Source: Takakia lepidozioides
Lineage: Eukaryota > Streptophyta > Takakiopsida > Takakiales > Takakiaceae
Direction of reading: 5' to 3'
DNA length: 64,000 nt
Assembly: GCA_030704615.1 (NCBI GenBank)
Contig: CM060733.1
Coordinates: 70,930,001-70,994,000 of the forward strand
The notes under the pieces are model-generated. The model was not told where the DNA came from. It saw nothing but the letters and a program-made list of their open reading frames with translations, and did no database searches. The position numbers and the translations under genes were made by a program. Shown one piece after another: positions 27,701 through 39,277 of this stretch; position 1 is the stretch's first letter, and every line of letters starts with the position of its first letter.

Positions 27701-27952
27701 ATGGCCACGGCAGGCTCAGCTGTTTGCAATGAGGTGTACACCATCACCATTTCAGAATTACCCACCTGCAATTGCACCGACTTTCAGATCATGACGAACA
27801 AGGGGGCATCATACTGCCCTTGCAAGCATCTGTACTACGTGTACCTAAAGAGACTCCGGTGTAATTCCACAACTCATCACTTCATACATGCACCAGGGTT
27901 GAGCCCCCAAGAGGTGCACACTCTTCTGAATATGGATCCAGGGGACCAGTGA
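24757..27952 (+). pseudogene. MULE-like transposase with SWIM zinc finger
   Basis: Coding starts at ATG 24757 (MDVFDIFDDEDECIE). A cysteine/histidine-rich N-terminal region (CLNPACFHF, FKCAHCKEPPTCMSMC) precedes the catalytic part, which includes the second Asp in GFMADNAQANW. The frame has a TAG at 26011-26013, a frameshift near 26305, a canonical 83-bp GT-AG intron (26438-26520) and a second frameshift near 26960. The last segment ends with a SWIM finger (CNC then CPCKH, about 27765-27830) that Mutator-like transposases use for DNA binding. The upstream LTR piece (24412-24740) reads in the opposite orientation. No terminal inverted repeats were recognised. Mutations make it inactive as written. 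Confidence 0.78.
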
Positions 27953-27954
27953 CC

Positions 27955-28741
27955 TTGGCTTGCGGTCCCAACACAATGGTATGCCCATCCTTTTCGGATA
28001 GTAGAACTGTACTGCTGCAAGTAGCTCTGACTCTGGCCACAGAAAGGTCCGACTTATGTCTTGCCTACCAGTAACCTGTTTTGCTCGAACGTCGATAACA
28101 CTATGTCATTCACTCGTGTTTCCACGTGCATGTATTTTTGTGTGTTGGAGGGTTCCTGTTTTTCTGCTCTCCCAAACTTTGCTTTCCTCATTCGACCCCC
28201 GGCAAGGAAATGCGGCGCCGCAGTTCCAAGTAACGTCGTAGGTACTGGTAGATGTGGCAGTCAGCAACACCAAACCGCCCAGAAATTTCGCACGTGCGAA
28301 CCCTAATGCGGCACCGCATTTCCTAGTTCACTTGCAAAACTTTCCCGCCGAATACTGGAAGATGACAGAATTGTGCAGACTCTATTGGTTCAGTCGCGGC
28401 AAAATGGTCAGCTTCATTCCAATATTAAGGCATGTAAAACCGCGGAATACTCTATACAGGCCAATATGCGACGTCCTTTTGCCGTGGTATACTGGATTTC
28501 TCGTTGCACGGTCACTCATTTCCATGAGCGGATCTAAAAAACCATGAGCGGAGTTGTTACTGACGACATATCTTTGCCGCATTACAGGATCCGTAACTTC
28601 CAAAAATGACAAGGTCAAATATAAAACTATTATTTTAATACTTGTTTAATCTGCCGCATTTCCAAATTTGGAGGAGTCCGCTCATGAAATCCGCGTGTCT
28701 TAGACTTCGGCTCACCGCTCATGCGGCTCATGGCTCATGGC
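27955..28741. other. Non-coding DNA with an inverted repeat
   Basis: No gene is recognised. Arms GGAAATGCGGCGCCGCA (28206-28222) and TGCGGCACCGCATTTCC (28307-28323) are inverted with one mismatch and enclose 84 bp, like a small foldback element. A CTCATGG-type short repeat lies at about 28715-28747. Confidence 0.5.
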
Positions 28742-29137
28742 TCATGGTTTCTGCTCATGAAATAGTAAACCTCGTTCCTCACCATTGGGTCCTCGCCCTT
28801 GGTCTATTCTGGGATTATTTCTATAATCCTGATTCCCTGGCTGGTAATTCCCCCTTGGATTACCCTGATAGTTGCCTCTGGAATTGCCTTGGTAATTCCC
28901 TCTTGGATTACTTCTTCCTGCCATGCCATTATTAAATCCACCAGGCCTACCATAGTGGTCCTGATCATTGTTTCTTCTTGGCTGGGGTTGCACTTGATGT
29001 TCTCTTGCAGCTGTCCTTCTGTTGTAATAACAATTCTCAGTATAATGGTTATCCATTTTACAGATAGTACGGTGTTTCTCCTTCATGTGGCATTCAGCTG
29101 TGGTATGACCTTCATTCTGGCATTTTGCACATCTTCA
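28742..29137 (-). pseudogene. Gag fragment with zinc knuckles
   Basis: On the minus strand the frame encodes CAKCQNEGHTTAEC, a CX2CX4HX4C knuckle, then a partial second knuckle (CKMDNHYTENC) and a Gly/Asn/Arg-rich RNA-binding tail with GNYQGN repeats. Zinc knuckles package retroelement RNA. The fragment stops abruptly where plus-strand polyprotein sequence begins. Confidence 0.7.
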
Positions 29138-29380
29138 GCGGATTCTTTTGACATGGGAGAAGACTATGCATTACAGATGGCAGAGAAGAAGCGACGGGGG
29201 TCTCCTATGCCTGAAAGGTTACCTCGATATCAGCCTCCAGAGGGCCTCACTTATCCGGGTACTGTTCAAACATCTCCGTCAACCAGTGACAGACCTCGGG
29301 CTCGTACACACAGTCCGCCACGAAACTTTCAACGTCAGAAAGGTGCTCACTCACAAAGGTTTGCTAATCGCAATCAGTAA
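29138..29380 (+). pseudogene. C-terminal end of a polyprotein next to a 3' LTR
   Basis: The frame (MGEDYALQMAEKKRRGS ... SQRFANRNQ) ends with TAA at 29378-29380, 37 bp before an LTR. The purine tract GAGAGGGGAAGGGG (29403-29416) sits between. The same ending (PMPEKLPPYQP ... QRFVGPKQ) is found on the minus strand at 38160-37980, again before an LTR, confirming a family. Confidence 0.65.
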
Positions 29381-29417
29381 ACCGTGAGGACACGGCTTTT
29401 TGAGAGGGGAAGGGGTA

Positions 29418-30391
29418 ATGTTAGAGGACTGTCTGGGACTTAGACACTTATACGGGATCTGTAGGGTACCCTTAATTTTTGCACAGACTGAGATCAACAG
29501 GAGCCTTAGGGGTGACAGCAGCACACTGTAAAAGGGGGTTACACAGTCCATCACAGCCAACACAGCCCGTCACAGTCGTCACAGCCGACACAGCCATCAC
29601 AACCAACACAGCCCGTCACAACCGACACAGCCACACAGCCGGTCATAGCCCGACACAGCCAAACACAGTCGTACAGCCAGTCACAGCCCGTCACAGTTTC
29701 ACACAGCCAGTCACAGCTTGACACAGCTGTCACGACCATAGGGAACGGAGAGCAGGACATGGAACGACTGTGGGGAACAACACCTGCAAATGGAACATGT
29801 TAGTTCACGAACGACGGTTAGTGAGGGAAACGGTTAGAGCCACGGGTAGGAAGATAAAGGGAGAAGCAAGGACTGAGAAGGGGGGATTATTCTTGGAAGC
29901 ACGTCAGGGGGAGGACTTCTTGGTCAGGGAAGAGAGGGGATCGGGCGGAGAGCAAGAACGGAAGCAAGCATGGAGAGCACAGTGAAGGAGGAGAGATGAT
30001 TAGCAGATGCTTGTTATATGCAAAACTGTAGTGATATTGTAAAGCAGATTAGAGACACAATGGCTTCGGCCTGATACCTGATAAATCATAATCTGATACT
30101 TATACGATACAATCACACTGTGTAGAGAGATCTGAGTGAAGCTGTGGAATGAATGGATGAGTTGAAGGAATCCGATAGATTGATGAAGCAAACTGATACT
30201 TAATTATCAATGGTAAGGTAGCTAACATGAATGTGGAAAGGGAAACAAATAGGAAACACCCCCATGATACACTAGCTGTAGGTCATGACTGATTGTTCTG
30301 AGCGGGCTGAGTACTTAGAGATTTCCAACTCTTCTATCTTGGAGTTTCCGCCTCAGATAGCGAAGGGATGGGTGAGTAAAAGCCGCGCGAC
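29418..30391 (+). repeat. 3' LTR (about 970 bp) of the long-LTR element
   Basis: Starts TGTTAGAGGACTGTCTGG after a polypurine tract and ends CGCGACA. Its 5' 80 bp match the minus-strand LTR head at 37945-37860, and its last 330 bp match 24412-24740. A CACAGCC-based minisatellite occupies about 29545-29735. Confidence 0.7.
29545..29735 (+). repeat. Degenerate minisatellite inside the LTR
   Basis: About 190 bp of irregular units built on (C)ACAGCC(G/A)(T/A)CACAG. Unit length is not constant and there are no conserved spacers, so it is not a CRISPR array. Confidence 0.75.
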
Positions 30392-30409
30392 ACCAATCAT
30401 CTGCACTTC

Positions 30410-30863
30410 CCTGCACCTCCACTGCAAATGGACTCGCATCAGGTAGTTGGTCGTCTACTCCTGTGGTGGGCTGTCCTGTTGATAGACGTGACAAGTGATC
30501 TGCCACAAGATGCAAACGGCCAGGCTTGTAAACAACTTTGAACTCAAACTCGTGCAAGATTATTAACCACCTTGCTATCCTTCCACTTATCAAAGGCTTA
30601 TTCACCAGATAAATCAGAGCCTAGAACATAAACTTCCTTCCCAATAAGTAATGCGTGAATTTCTTGACTGCATAAATCATTGCCAATGCTTCTCTTTCAG
30701 TTGTGCTATAGATCCTCTCAGCACTGTTCATCAACCTGCTAGCATAATACACAGGTGAATCTATGTTTCCTGTAACATTTTGGGCTAATACTGCTCCCAA
30801 TGCTTCTCCTGAGGCATCACAATTAACATGAAACACTACATGCCAGTGGGGGTTAATCAGCAC
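30410..30863 (-). pseudogene. RNase H fragment of a Ty3/Gypsy element
   Basis: Minus-strand frames contain FHVNCDASGEALGAVLAQ and YSTTEREALAMIYAVKKF (RNase H acidic residues), then after a stop IARWLIILHEFEFKVVYKPG and VADHLSR, the classic end of Gypsy RNase H. A small deletion at about 30620 removes the VTDH block. It abuts the plus-strand LTR end at 30391. Confidence 0.75.
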
Positions 30864-30899
30864 AGGTGTAGTTGTTACTGATAGTGTAAGTTCCTAATT

Positions 30900-32420
30900 T
30901 GAGTATCTGGGCCATTTGATATACCCTAGAGGATTGGGTGTTCAACAGACCAATGTGGAGGCCATTGCATGCATTCCACGTCCCATGGATGTAAGCAGAG
31001 TTCGTGTTTTCATGGGATTGACAAACTACTACCGACGGTTTGTCAAGGGATTTAGCAGCATAGCAAAGGCTCTTATCAAGTTGACCAAGGTGGGTAAGGA
31101 GTGACAGTGGGAAGAGGAGCAGGAGCAAGCCTTTGAGGAACTCAAGGCTCGATTGACTTCTGCGCCTATTCTAAGGCACCTATTCGGGGGCGGCCTTTCT
31201 AGCTACGTCATATGGATTGGAGTATGCTGGGGATTGGAGCAGTGCTCAAGCATGTGGATGATGAGGGAAGAGAGTTTGTAGTGGCATATGCCAGCCACTC
31301 GAACAATGATGCTGAGGCAAAATATAGCTCATATGAAGGAGAGTATCTAGCTGTAGTATGGGCAGTGACACATTTCATATGCTACCTCTATGACGATCTT
31401 TTCACCCTTCTCACGGATCACCAACCATTGAAGTGGTTGATAGAGTCAGACAAGCTTTACAGGGAAGCTTGCATAGTGGGCACTTATGCTTCAAGAGTAC
31501 GACTTCCAGGTGGTGGATCAAGCCGGTATAGTCAATCGGGATGCAGATGGGTTGAGTTGTAATCCATGCACAAGCAAGCATGATGATACTGGAGCTCGGT
31601 GGCAGGGTGAGACGGATGAGGAGATGGTGCCAGAATGACATGCATCTGCCTTTTTGTGCATTTTAGCAATGAGAGCTCAAGCTGGTCCACCCCATGGGAT
31701 TGGTCATGTAGATAGTGTGCATGACAATCCAGAAGCTTGGTGGTGCTAAGGATGTGCATGAAGATGCAGCAGTGTTGACCTACTTTCGTACCGGAGAGAC
31801 AACAGCCAATGTGACTCATGTTAAGGAGAGAGATCGAATCCTACAACGAGCCAAGAGGTTCAAATGAGAGGGGACTCACCAACTCCGAGTGTGGGAGGAT
31901 GGACGAATGAAGATTGTGCCTCATCCAACACAACGAACGCGATTGGTATGCCATGCCCATGAAGAGTTGGGACATTTGGGGTGCGACGCACTCATAGTTT
32001 GCTGTAAGGACAGTACTGGTGGCTAGGCATGCACACGGATACAGTTAGTGGCAAGGTGTATGGTGTGTGATACGGTACGTACTTCCTTCAATGCACCTAC
32101 TCCACAATTACATCCTTTACCGATTATAGGTTTGGGCTATCGTTGGAATCTTGACTTTGCAGGCCCATTGCCACTAACGATTCGCCATAATAAGTATGTG
32201 CTGGATGATGGTGGAACACTTTTCCAAATGGATTGAATTGGTAGCGTTGCCTGACAAGGCTAGTGAGGGGGCTACGTATGCATTTTTGGATTGTGTTCTT
32301 AGCCGATTTGGTGCTCCAGCCAAGGTACTCACGGACTAGGGGAGAGAGTTCTTGGGAGAGTTTCAGGCTTTGTGTGAGCAAGCCTTGATAGATCACCGCA
32401 CTACTTCTCGAAATCACCGT
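30900..32420 (+). pseudogene. Reverse transcriptase end, RNase H and integrase remnant (Ty3/Gypsy)
   Basis: Ordered plus-strand blocks are the RT connection domain (VFMGLTNYYRRFVKGFSSIA, stop at 31102), RNase H (GIGAVLKHVDD, AKYSSYEGEYLAVVWAV, LLTDHQPLKWL), integrase zinc finger (HAHEELGHLG, MVCDT) and core (GYRWNLDFAGPLP, GREFLGEFQALCEQALIDHR). Stops and frameshifts are frequent, and the integrase is cut just after IDHRTTSR. The block order and wording fit the element whose tail is at 1-1394, but that cannot be proven here. Confidence 0.75.
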
Positions 32421-34820
32421 AATCACTCATATGGTCTGCTGGTCATCAACCCCGCCTCACCATAAGAGAAACACTGGTGGTCTGCTGGTCATCACCCCAG
32501 CCTCACCACCATTACAACAGATCGCGGTATTTATCACTGTCAACCCCCGGCGGTCATGGTTTTCCTGATTTTGGCCATGACTGCATCATGCTTTTATATG
32601 AAATTGACCTCCCGCATTCGTTTATATAAGTATAGTAGTTGTCTGTCTGACTACATGGCTCCGGAATGGACGGAAAGCTGATAAACGACAATTGACCAGA
32701 TATGACTCACCACTCGTAATCATTTCCATGACTACAATGTACATGGATGAGGTTACATAATCATAAGGACTACTTGGGATTTTGTCATTTGGTGTGTATA
32801 ATATATTGTTATATACAATAAAAATACTATATGGTCACATGAGTGAGTAATGGGTGTATTGGTTAACAAGTAGTGAGCTATAAGTTTTATAGCAAAGAGG
32901 TTGCGGGTTTGAACTCCTCCAAGTACAATCAAATGGATAGGATGGCCCTAGGGTTAGTAAACGAGCTAGGGATAGCACATGACACCTTAGATGGGCTGCC
33001 ACGTGGTTTTTTTTTTTAATACTATAAAAAATATCATGCCACGTGGCGCAATGCGGCGTCTATTTTTAAAATATATATATATTTATATTATTTAAAAGTA
33101 GTTGCGCCTCGCCATGTGGCGCGACAGACTTACGAGAGAAAGATAAGTATCTGATTGCAGTATGGTATATATGAATGCAGTGAGAGATATCACTTGGTTC
33201 ACCTAACTGTAGTCATCATGATTGAACCATCATATAGTCATTCTATTCATGCGGTTTGCACGACTTACAGTCGTGGTAGTCATATGTACCGTTTCTGACT
33301 GCGGGGCAGTCATAAATACCGTGATATGTTGTAGTGCATCGACAACATGCTATAGGATTGGCCGGTGATCAGATCCGGATCAACCTCTTATGAAAATAAG
33401 TGTCCACACAAAACTGACATGGCGCACAATCAAGCATGCATGTGCGGGTGGATCCAAACACAAGGAAATCAAACAACAACTCCCCCACACCAAAAACCAC
33501 TCCACAGTGTCGCTCCTACACGACACCCCAGCCCAAACCTGGACTGACCTTGCCTCCACCTACGGGAAAGCTTTGGCCTACAACTAGTATAGAAGACTAT
33601 AAGAAAGAAGAACTAAATAAAAGCACTAATCCCAGTGCTCTCATCTCACTATTCTTCCTTTATCTCTACACACTTTTGCTTGACCGATGGACAAGACTAC
33701 CTTTCCATTCTCAAATACCTCTCCAAGAGCCCTCAACTTGCTTTGCTCACTATTGGAGAACTCTCTATGAAGAGTGCATGAAGTAGAAGACAAATCAAGT
33801 TTGGCGTACAAATCAGGGAAGAAACTGTGGTTTTGGGTCCTAAGGACTTTTGTTCGCTATGAAATTTGGTACGCACGTTGCATATGCCGTTACTAGACAT
33901 ATGGCTAAAAAATGGAATGAAAAAAAAAATCATGTGCACCCGAAACGCCATCCAACGGGTCGCAGAGTAATAGCACATCAAACGGAATTCGTCCAACGGT
34001 TGAACGGATGGTTGCCCATCCAAATCATTTCTGTTTGCTTTCAAACTTTGCCAGTACGTTTGGTACACCCTCTCATAGGTCCCGGACTAACTCATTTTAT
34101 GATAATAGCGACCTTATGGCGCACGCGCGAGCTGACCGATGGGCCCCGCGCACGGACGCCCGCCCCCTCCCCCGCCCCCCGCCATCGCTGCGCGCGGTCG
34201 CCCAACCGCGCCCGCGGCAGCTCCGCCCACGCTAGGCCGCGTCCCCAGTCTGCCCGCTAGTCCGTTGGCCAGTCCGCTGTTGTGCTAGTCTGCCCGCCAA
34301 TCCGCTGCCCACTGACGACGCCGCATCTGGACCGTCCGTTCCTAAATCCCATCTGAGCCCTCCATTTTTAGGGCATGAATTCAAACCTTATCCCTGTCGC
34401 CTACAACTTGCCAGCAGCCACGAAGTGCGCACTGTTGCTCCTTGCACGTTGTCCATCGTAAAACGGAAAGCCCGCTTATACGGCCTCTTCGACAATGTTT
34501 GCAAATACCAAAACCAGGACCCTTCAATTTGAAGGACCTCCATTGGAAGAGAGAGACGCAAAATGGGTATATGGGTGTGCGAGTGAATATTCGCAAGTAC
34601 TGTACTTATTGCAACTTTTGTAACTTTTTGTAACTTTTTGAACTGTTTATATTTGTCCGCAGGACCATTCACTATTTAATAGAAATGTCAATAACGCCGG
34701 GCCGTGCTTGTGCGGGGCGCATAATGAGTGGGCAATTCTCGCCAGTTTGACTTTGTAAAGAGACCATTAAGGTCTGTAGCCTCTGATTGGCTCCAGGGGC
34801 GCATAATCTGCCCCCAAATG
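32421..34820. other. Intergenic repeats, no gene recognised
   Basis: Contents: a two-copy direct repeat TGGTCTGCTGGTCATCA at about 32434 and 32472; a SINE-like unit; two CCACGTGG motifs (near 33000 and 33040) around an AT-rich core; an AT-rich run at 33060-33095; and a strongly GC-rich block at 34110-34315 with repeats of TAGTCTGCCCGC / TAGTCCG. The block could be a subterminal region of a DNA transposon. Confidence 0.4.
32855..32925 (+). mobile_element. tRNA-derived SINE-like unit D
   Basis: A-box-like TTGGTTAACAAG at 32859-32870 and a good B box GGTTTGAACTCC at 32906-32917. No cloverleaf with a plausible anticodon arm was recognised, so a SINE head or tRNA relic is preferred. Confidence 0.45.
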
Positions 34821-34824
34821 ATAT

Positions 34825-34915
34825 GGAATGGGCAAGCCGCTGGCGACTCTGCGGGTGCGCCGCTCGGGTCGCCTGGCAGCTTACCCTGCAGAGTTGCCAG
34901 CGGCTTGCCCATTCC
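34825..34915. other. Long near-perfect hairpin
   Basis: A 28-bp stem pairs 34825-34852 with 34888-34915; the only non-Watson-Crick position is one G-T pair, and the loop is 35 nt. Arm sequence GAATGGGCAAGCCGCTGG. It could be a small foldback transposon or a microRNA-like precursor. No coding. Confidence 0.75.
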
Positions 34916-35354
34916 CTAATACGAACAGGAAACAAGCCACCTTATTATGTCCACCACTCCTGGTTACGTTCATCTTTATGTTTCCTATGCAAGGTGCACA
35001 ACCAGCCAGAGAGCATTGATATGAGGCATTCTCTGACAGAGAGGGATACATAGAACTTCACAGTCGATGATACATACATGCCACACAAGTACAATAAGTC
35101 GCATGGGAATCAAGAAGGTTGGAATGGTCAGAAGGAAGAATCAACCAAAAAAATGATGTTGATATCAGAAGCAACAATGCTTAGGATAGGGCAGCTGATG
35201 ACCTTGTTTATAGCACTAGCCCCTAGGATAACCCTTCATATCTTCTGTTAGGCCTTGTAGCAGCAGTATACTGGGTATATATGCATACACCTTCACAAAG
35301 AAACAAGCCTACCCAGGTTTGCAACTTGGCCTTCCTCTTTACCAAGGAGAGAGC

Positions 35355-35430
35355 GACAAAGAATAGCACAGTGGTGAGGGCACAGTCTCCACCCTCTCAA
35401 GAGCTCGGGTATAATTTAGCTAAGCCTCTA
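35355..35430 (+). mobile_element. tRNA-like unit E, weak
   Basis: A-box TAGCACAGTGG at 35364-35374 is good; the B box near 35406-35416 is poor. It resembles the head of the other SINE-like units but is decayed. Confidence 0.3.
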
Positions 35431-35877
35431 TTTGAGGGTGACTGACAAGGGTTTTTCTAAGAAAGGTATGAATATCTTCAGCGTGCTCTCAATGCATGGT
35501 GGGATTCTGGCAGACCTAATATACAGTACAATTCTACTACCTTGCACTCTCTCATTCGAAAACTCACAGCTAATGACTACCAAAGTGTAGCACCTGTATC
35601 AACTGCAGAAGAATCTGGCCATTCTCGTGAGTTCTCAATTCTGCTACATTGTCGAAACAATTAGCGAGGGCCCTGCAAAAGATTTCAAACTGTGAATAAT
35701 TATGGTGCTCATTGTTATCCACTGAGGCATAGGTTGGGGATGTGAAGCCTCTTGAAGTCTTGCCTGAGATCACTGCAGTCCTCATTGAGCTCGTCGAGGA
35801 GGTACATATCAATGAGGGGCAGAATTGAATGCACTGCCGCATAGACACTTTGTCTGCGCCCATCCGTTGATCGGGCA

Positions 35878-37428
35878 ATGTATGCAAAGACCATGGTGAG
35901 CAAGCTTGGGCTTGCTTATGAGAATATCGATGTTTGCCCAAAGGGGTGTGTGTTGTTTAGAGGGAACTTGCAAGGTTCAGAGAGGTGCCTCAAATGTGAA
36001 AGCGCCCGATTCAAAAATGTGGGGAGATCCAAGATATCTGTTAAGGTGCTTCGACATTTTCCATTGATACTGGACGCCTTTTGCGTATGTATAGATGCTC
36101 TTCTATTGCACAATTAATGACCTGGCACAGTCGGTATGCAAGCAACAATGGCCTAGTGCGCCATGCAACTGATTCAAAGGCTTGGAAACACATTGATGCT
36201 ATTTGAAACACATTGATGCTACTTGGCCCGACTTTGCAGCAGAGCCTCGCAATGTAAGGCTTGATTTTTCCTTCGATGGAGTCAACCCGTTTGGTGATAA
36301 GAACAATTGTTGGTCAAGATGGCTAGTGTTGACGCTGGTATACAACCTACCTCCGTGGCTCACTACAAAGAAGTTCTTTGTCATGCTTACTCTCTTGATT
36401 CTAGGAAAGCAGTCAGTTACAAGTGATCACATAGATGTGTACTTAACACCACTGATGGAGGAGTTACTTGTTTTGTGGAGGGGGCTTCGGGCATATGACA
36501 TATGCAAACCTATTGGTGAGAGAACCTTCATACTATGCGCCATACTATTGTGGAGCATCCATGATCTTCCTACTTATGGCCTACTTGTAGGATGTGTCAC
36601 AAAAGGCTACAAAGGGTGTCCAGTATGCGGTCCTCATGTAGATGCAAGACACTCTAAAGCTCTGCGCAAAACTATCTATCTGGGTCACCGCAGGCTCCTC
36701 CCCCAGGCCCATCCATACCGCAGGAACCGCATACACTTCAATGGACAGGTGGAGATGCATGCAAAGCCACCTCCGTTCACACCGGTTGAACAATTGGCCG
36801 CTGCTGTTGAGGCTAGAGGTTATGACCTTGACCCCAGTGCTTTTCCTGATGCTGAAGTTCATCCAACCAAGGTTCATGGTATCAAACGGCAAAGCTGTCT
36901 ATGGGATTTACCATACTGGAAGGTACCCCCCTGCACTTGTACTTGTTTGAGTTCACTGTTCTTTGTAAATGGAAAAGGTAGTGCCCATGTAGTGGTTACT
37001 TCCTACCAAGTGGTAAAATAGCAGTGCATGTAATTTGGACTTCACATTAATAACTGGTGGAGTGGTAAGAGGTAGTATCCATGATGCTTAGAAAGTTGTT
37101 GACATCACTTGAGAGGTTAATAATGCACTAAATGAGTTGTTTGAACCACTGAGGAGGGACTCTCATGCATCACAGCCACTTTAGACATGGATGTATATAA
37201 TGCTCATAAAATAATCTAATTTATATCGGACTGCAATATGTCGGAATGTTCCTGAAATGGTGTCACCAATTGCAATATCTGCTGCAACGCTACTTACTGC
37301 ATCCCATGCATTGCGAAAAGAATTTTTGTGAAAACTTATTGAAGACGATTTTCGGACTGAAGGACACGGTGAAGGTGAAGAACGACATGGAGGTAGTCGA
37401 CATCAGACGTCACTTGTATGTGGAGTAG
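35878..37428 (+). pseudogene. CACTA TNP2-type transposase, broken
   Basis: Segments in order: YENIDVCPKGCVLF ... CLKCESARF (zinc-ribbon-like, 35878-36117), then WKHIDATWPDFAAEPRNVRL, SFDGVNPFGDKNNCWS, VYNLPPWLTTKK, HIDVYLTPLMEELLVLW, GYKGCPVCG and YLGHRRLLPQAHPYR (36203-36920). These are the Transposase_21/TNP2 signatures with the catalytic Asp in DGVNPFG. After a likely GT intron donor at about 36921 the C-terminal block HPMHCEKNFCENLLKTIFG follows at 37309-37428. A 20-bp tandem duplication at about 36182-36221 shifts the frame. The N-terminus was not found. Confidence 0.82.
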
Positions 37429-37681
37429 CAAGTGGTTTCAACCACTTCCCATCACTGAGGTGTCTATAATCACTCACAATCTACCACTGCACCCGTCCAC
37501 GTGGAATATTATATTTATTAATTAAAATATATTACCAAATAAAAATAAAGTATTACACGTGGACTACTGAGTGGTTGAAACCACTTCCAACCACTATCTG
37601 TGATGCCACCGTGGCATTTCATCGGGGTTAACCACTGCAAGTGGTTCCTAGTGGTTTATAGAGTGGGAAAAGACAGTAGTG
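37429..37681 (+). mobile_element. 3' subterminal region and terminus of the TNP2 CACTA element
   Basis: AAGTGGTT/AACCACTT motifs occur repeatedly in both orientations, around an AT-rich core with CCACGTGG flanks. The segment ends GGGAAAAGACAGTAGTG at 37681; TAGTG is the CACTA 3' end. The sequence beyond belongs to an LTR. The matching 5' CACTA end was not located. Confidence 0.6.
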
Positions 37682-38165
37682 GTTAAAGGGCCGGTGGTTA
37701 TTGCGCGTTTTCCTTCTTGTGTACCCCGTACCTGCCATAGCCCGTGCGGACCTGTGTCTCTCCTGCCCTAAGGCCTGTGCGAGTCTGTGACTGCCGCACA
37801 GTAAGACCTGTGTGGGCCTGTGTCTGCCACACCTTAAGGCCTGTGTGGGCCCGTGTTGACTCATGGCGGCAGAGCCATGTCTGCGCAAAATTAAGGGTAC
37901 CCCACAGAACCCGTAAATCGTCTAAGTCCCATACAGCCCTGTAACATTATCCCCCCCTCAAAAAAGCCGTGCCCTCACGGTTTACTGCTTGGGGCCAACA
38001 AACCTCTGAAATTGGGCACATGTATGCTAATGAGAGTCTTTATGAGGGCTCTATGTATGAGCCTGAGCCTTGTCTTTGGCTGGTTGGGATGGCTGTTGAC
38101 TTGCTGGAGCAGATTGTCCCGTCTTGGGTTGATATGGTGGCAGTTTCTCAGGCATAGGAGATCCT
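37682..38165 (-). mobile_element. LTR head and polyprotein end of the long-LTR element (minus)
   Basis: Minus strand from 38160: a decayed polyprotein end (PMPEKLPPYQP ... QRFVGPKQ), a purine tract GAGGGGGGGA, then an LTR start TGTTACAGGGCTG at 37945 homologous to the LTR at 29418. The LTR is cut at 37682 by the CACTA end. It carries its own minisatellite (AGGCC/CCACACAGG units, about 37735-37870) unlike that of the other copy. Confidence 0.65.
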
Positions 38166-39277
38166 CGTCGCCTCTGTTAGGTCCGTAATTCTGAAGTTGA
38201 TTTTGCAGACTGTTCGCTCAGCTAGCACCAGCCTACTCTTGAACCCTGGAAGGATTTAACAATCTTTAAAGCTTGAAACCATCTCTAAGACAAACAAGGA
38301 CTGCATGGACCCCTATTCAAACCAAAGAAAGGAGAGATCAACATACAGAAGAGAACAGCACCAAAGAGAGGGTAGCACAACTGGAGGGTGGATGAAGACT
38401 AGGCCTGTAAGCCAATTGTTTGATTGGGCAACAAGCACAAGAAATGACCGAGCTATTGCCTGCTGACATACAGAGACATCATAGAGGTAACCACCTTATT
38501 TGCACCAATCAGGTGCTTTTACCCCTCACTAACACAGCAGAGACTTCCTCATATTACCTTACCATATGTACATTGATCCGCCAGGGCTTGGTGCTTTGTC
38601 AGGTCCATCTCAGATTTCATGTCCATCATCAATACACAAACGGAATGTATGGAGTAAAGCCACGCACACCGGGATCTAATATCTTGCTCTGCTTCTCATG
38701 TCTCCTCCGAGCAAGAGTCACATGACTAATCTTGGATAAAGTGTGTGCAGGAAGTGTTTTCAACACACACGGACCCACGCACAATATAGATAGTGCAACT
38801 AAGATGAGAACAGTTGTTTGTGACAGAATGAGGTTTAAGTTTATGGGACAGTAACCTATAAAACACACAGACAGAGAGCCCACAATGAAACTCATAGAAT
38901 CTGAAGGCAGTAAGAAAAACAAGACAAGGCCACACAGAAACCTACGGAGTCTGAAAGGTCAAACACAGAGGATGTGAAAGGACACAAAGAGTGCCCTCTC
39001 GCTATCTCTTAATAATGTGCCTTTTTGCCTACTCATTCATCATACACTTTGAATCCAAGATGGTACTTCACACAACATACAATTGTCCACGTACTTCATT
39101 ATGGCATCAGTCAGGCCACAAAAATTGGTTGGAAGGCCACGAGAATTACTCCCTTAGAGTTTAGGTCCTATCCACAAAACACCCACAAGACTGGTACTTC
39201 AGAGCTCAACAGCTTCTTGGTAGAGAAGTAAGAAATTAACCTCTGGCCTTGAGGTATGTTAATGAACTGCAACCCAG
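38166..39277. other. No gene recognised; 3' flank of the DNAJC9-like gene
   Basis: No similarity or structured repeat is visible. The part just below 39278 must be the gene's 3' untranslated region. Confidence 0.4.

Noticed and set aside
29545-29735. CRISPR-like repeat array
   Set aside because: Units vary in length and sequence, there are no unique spacers of constant size, and it lies inside an LTR of a eukaryote.
35570-35941. Minus-strand frame opposite the TNP2 N-terminus as a gene
   Set aside because: The plus strand there matches TNP2 order; the minus frame has no similarity and overlaps it.
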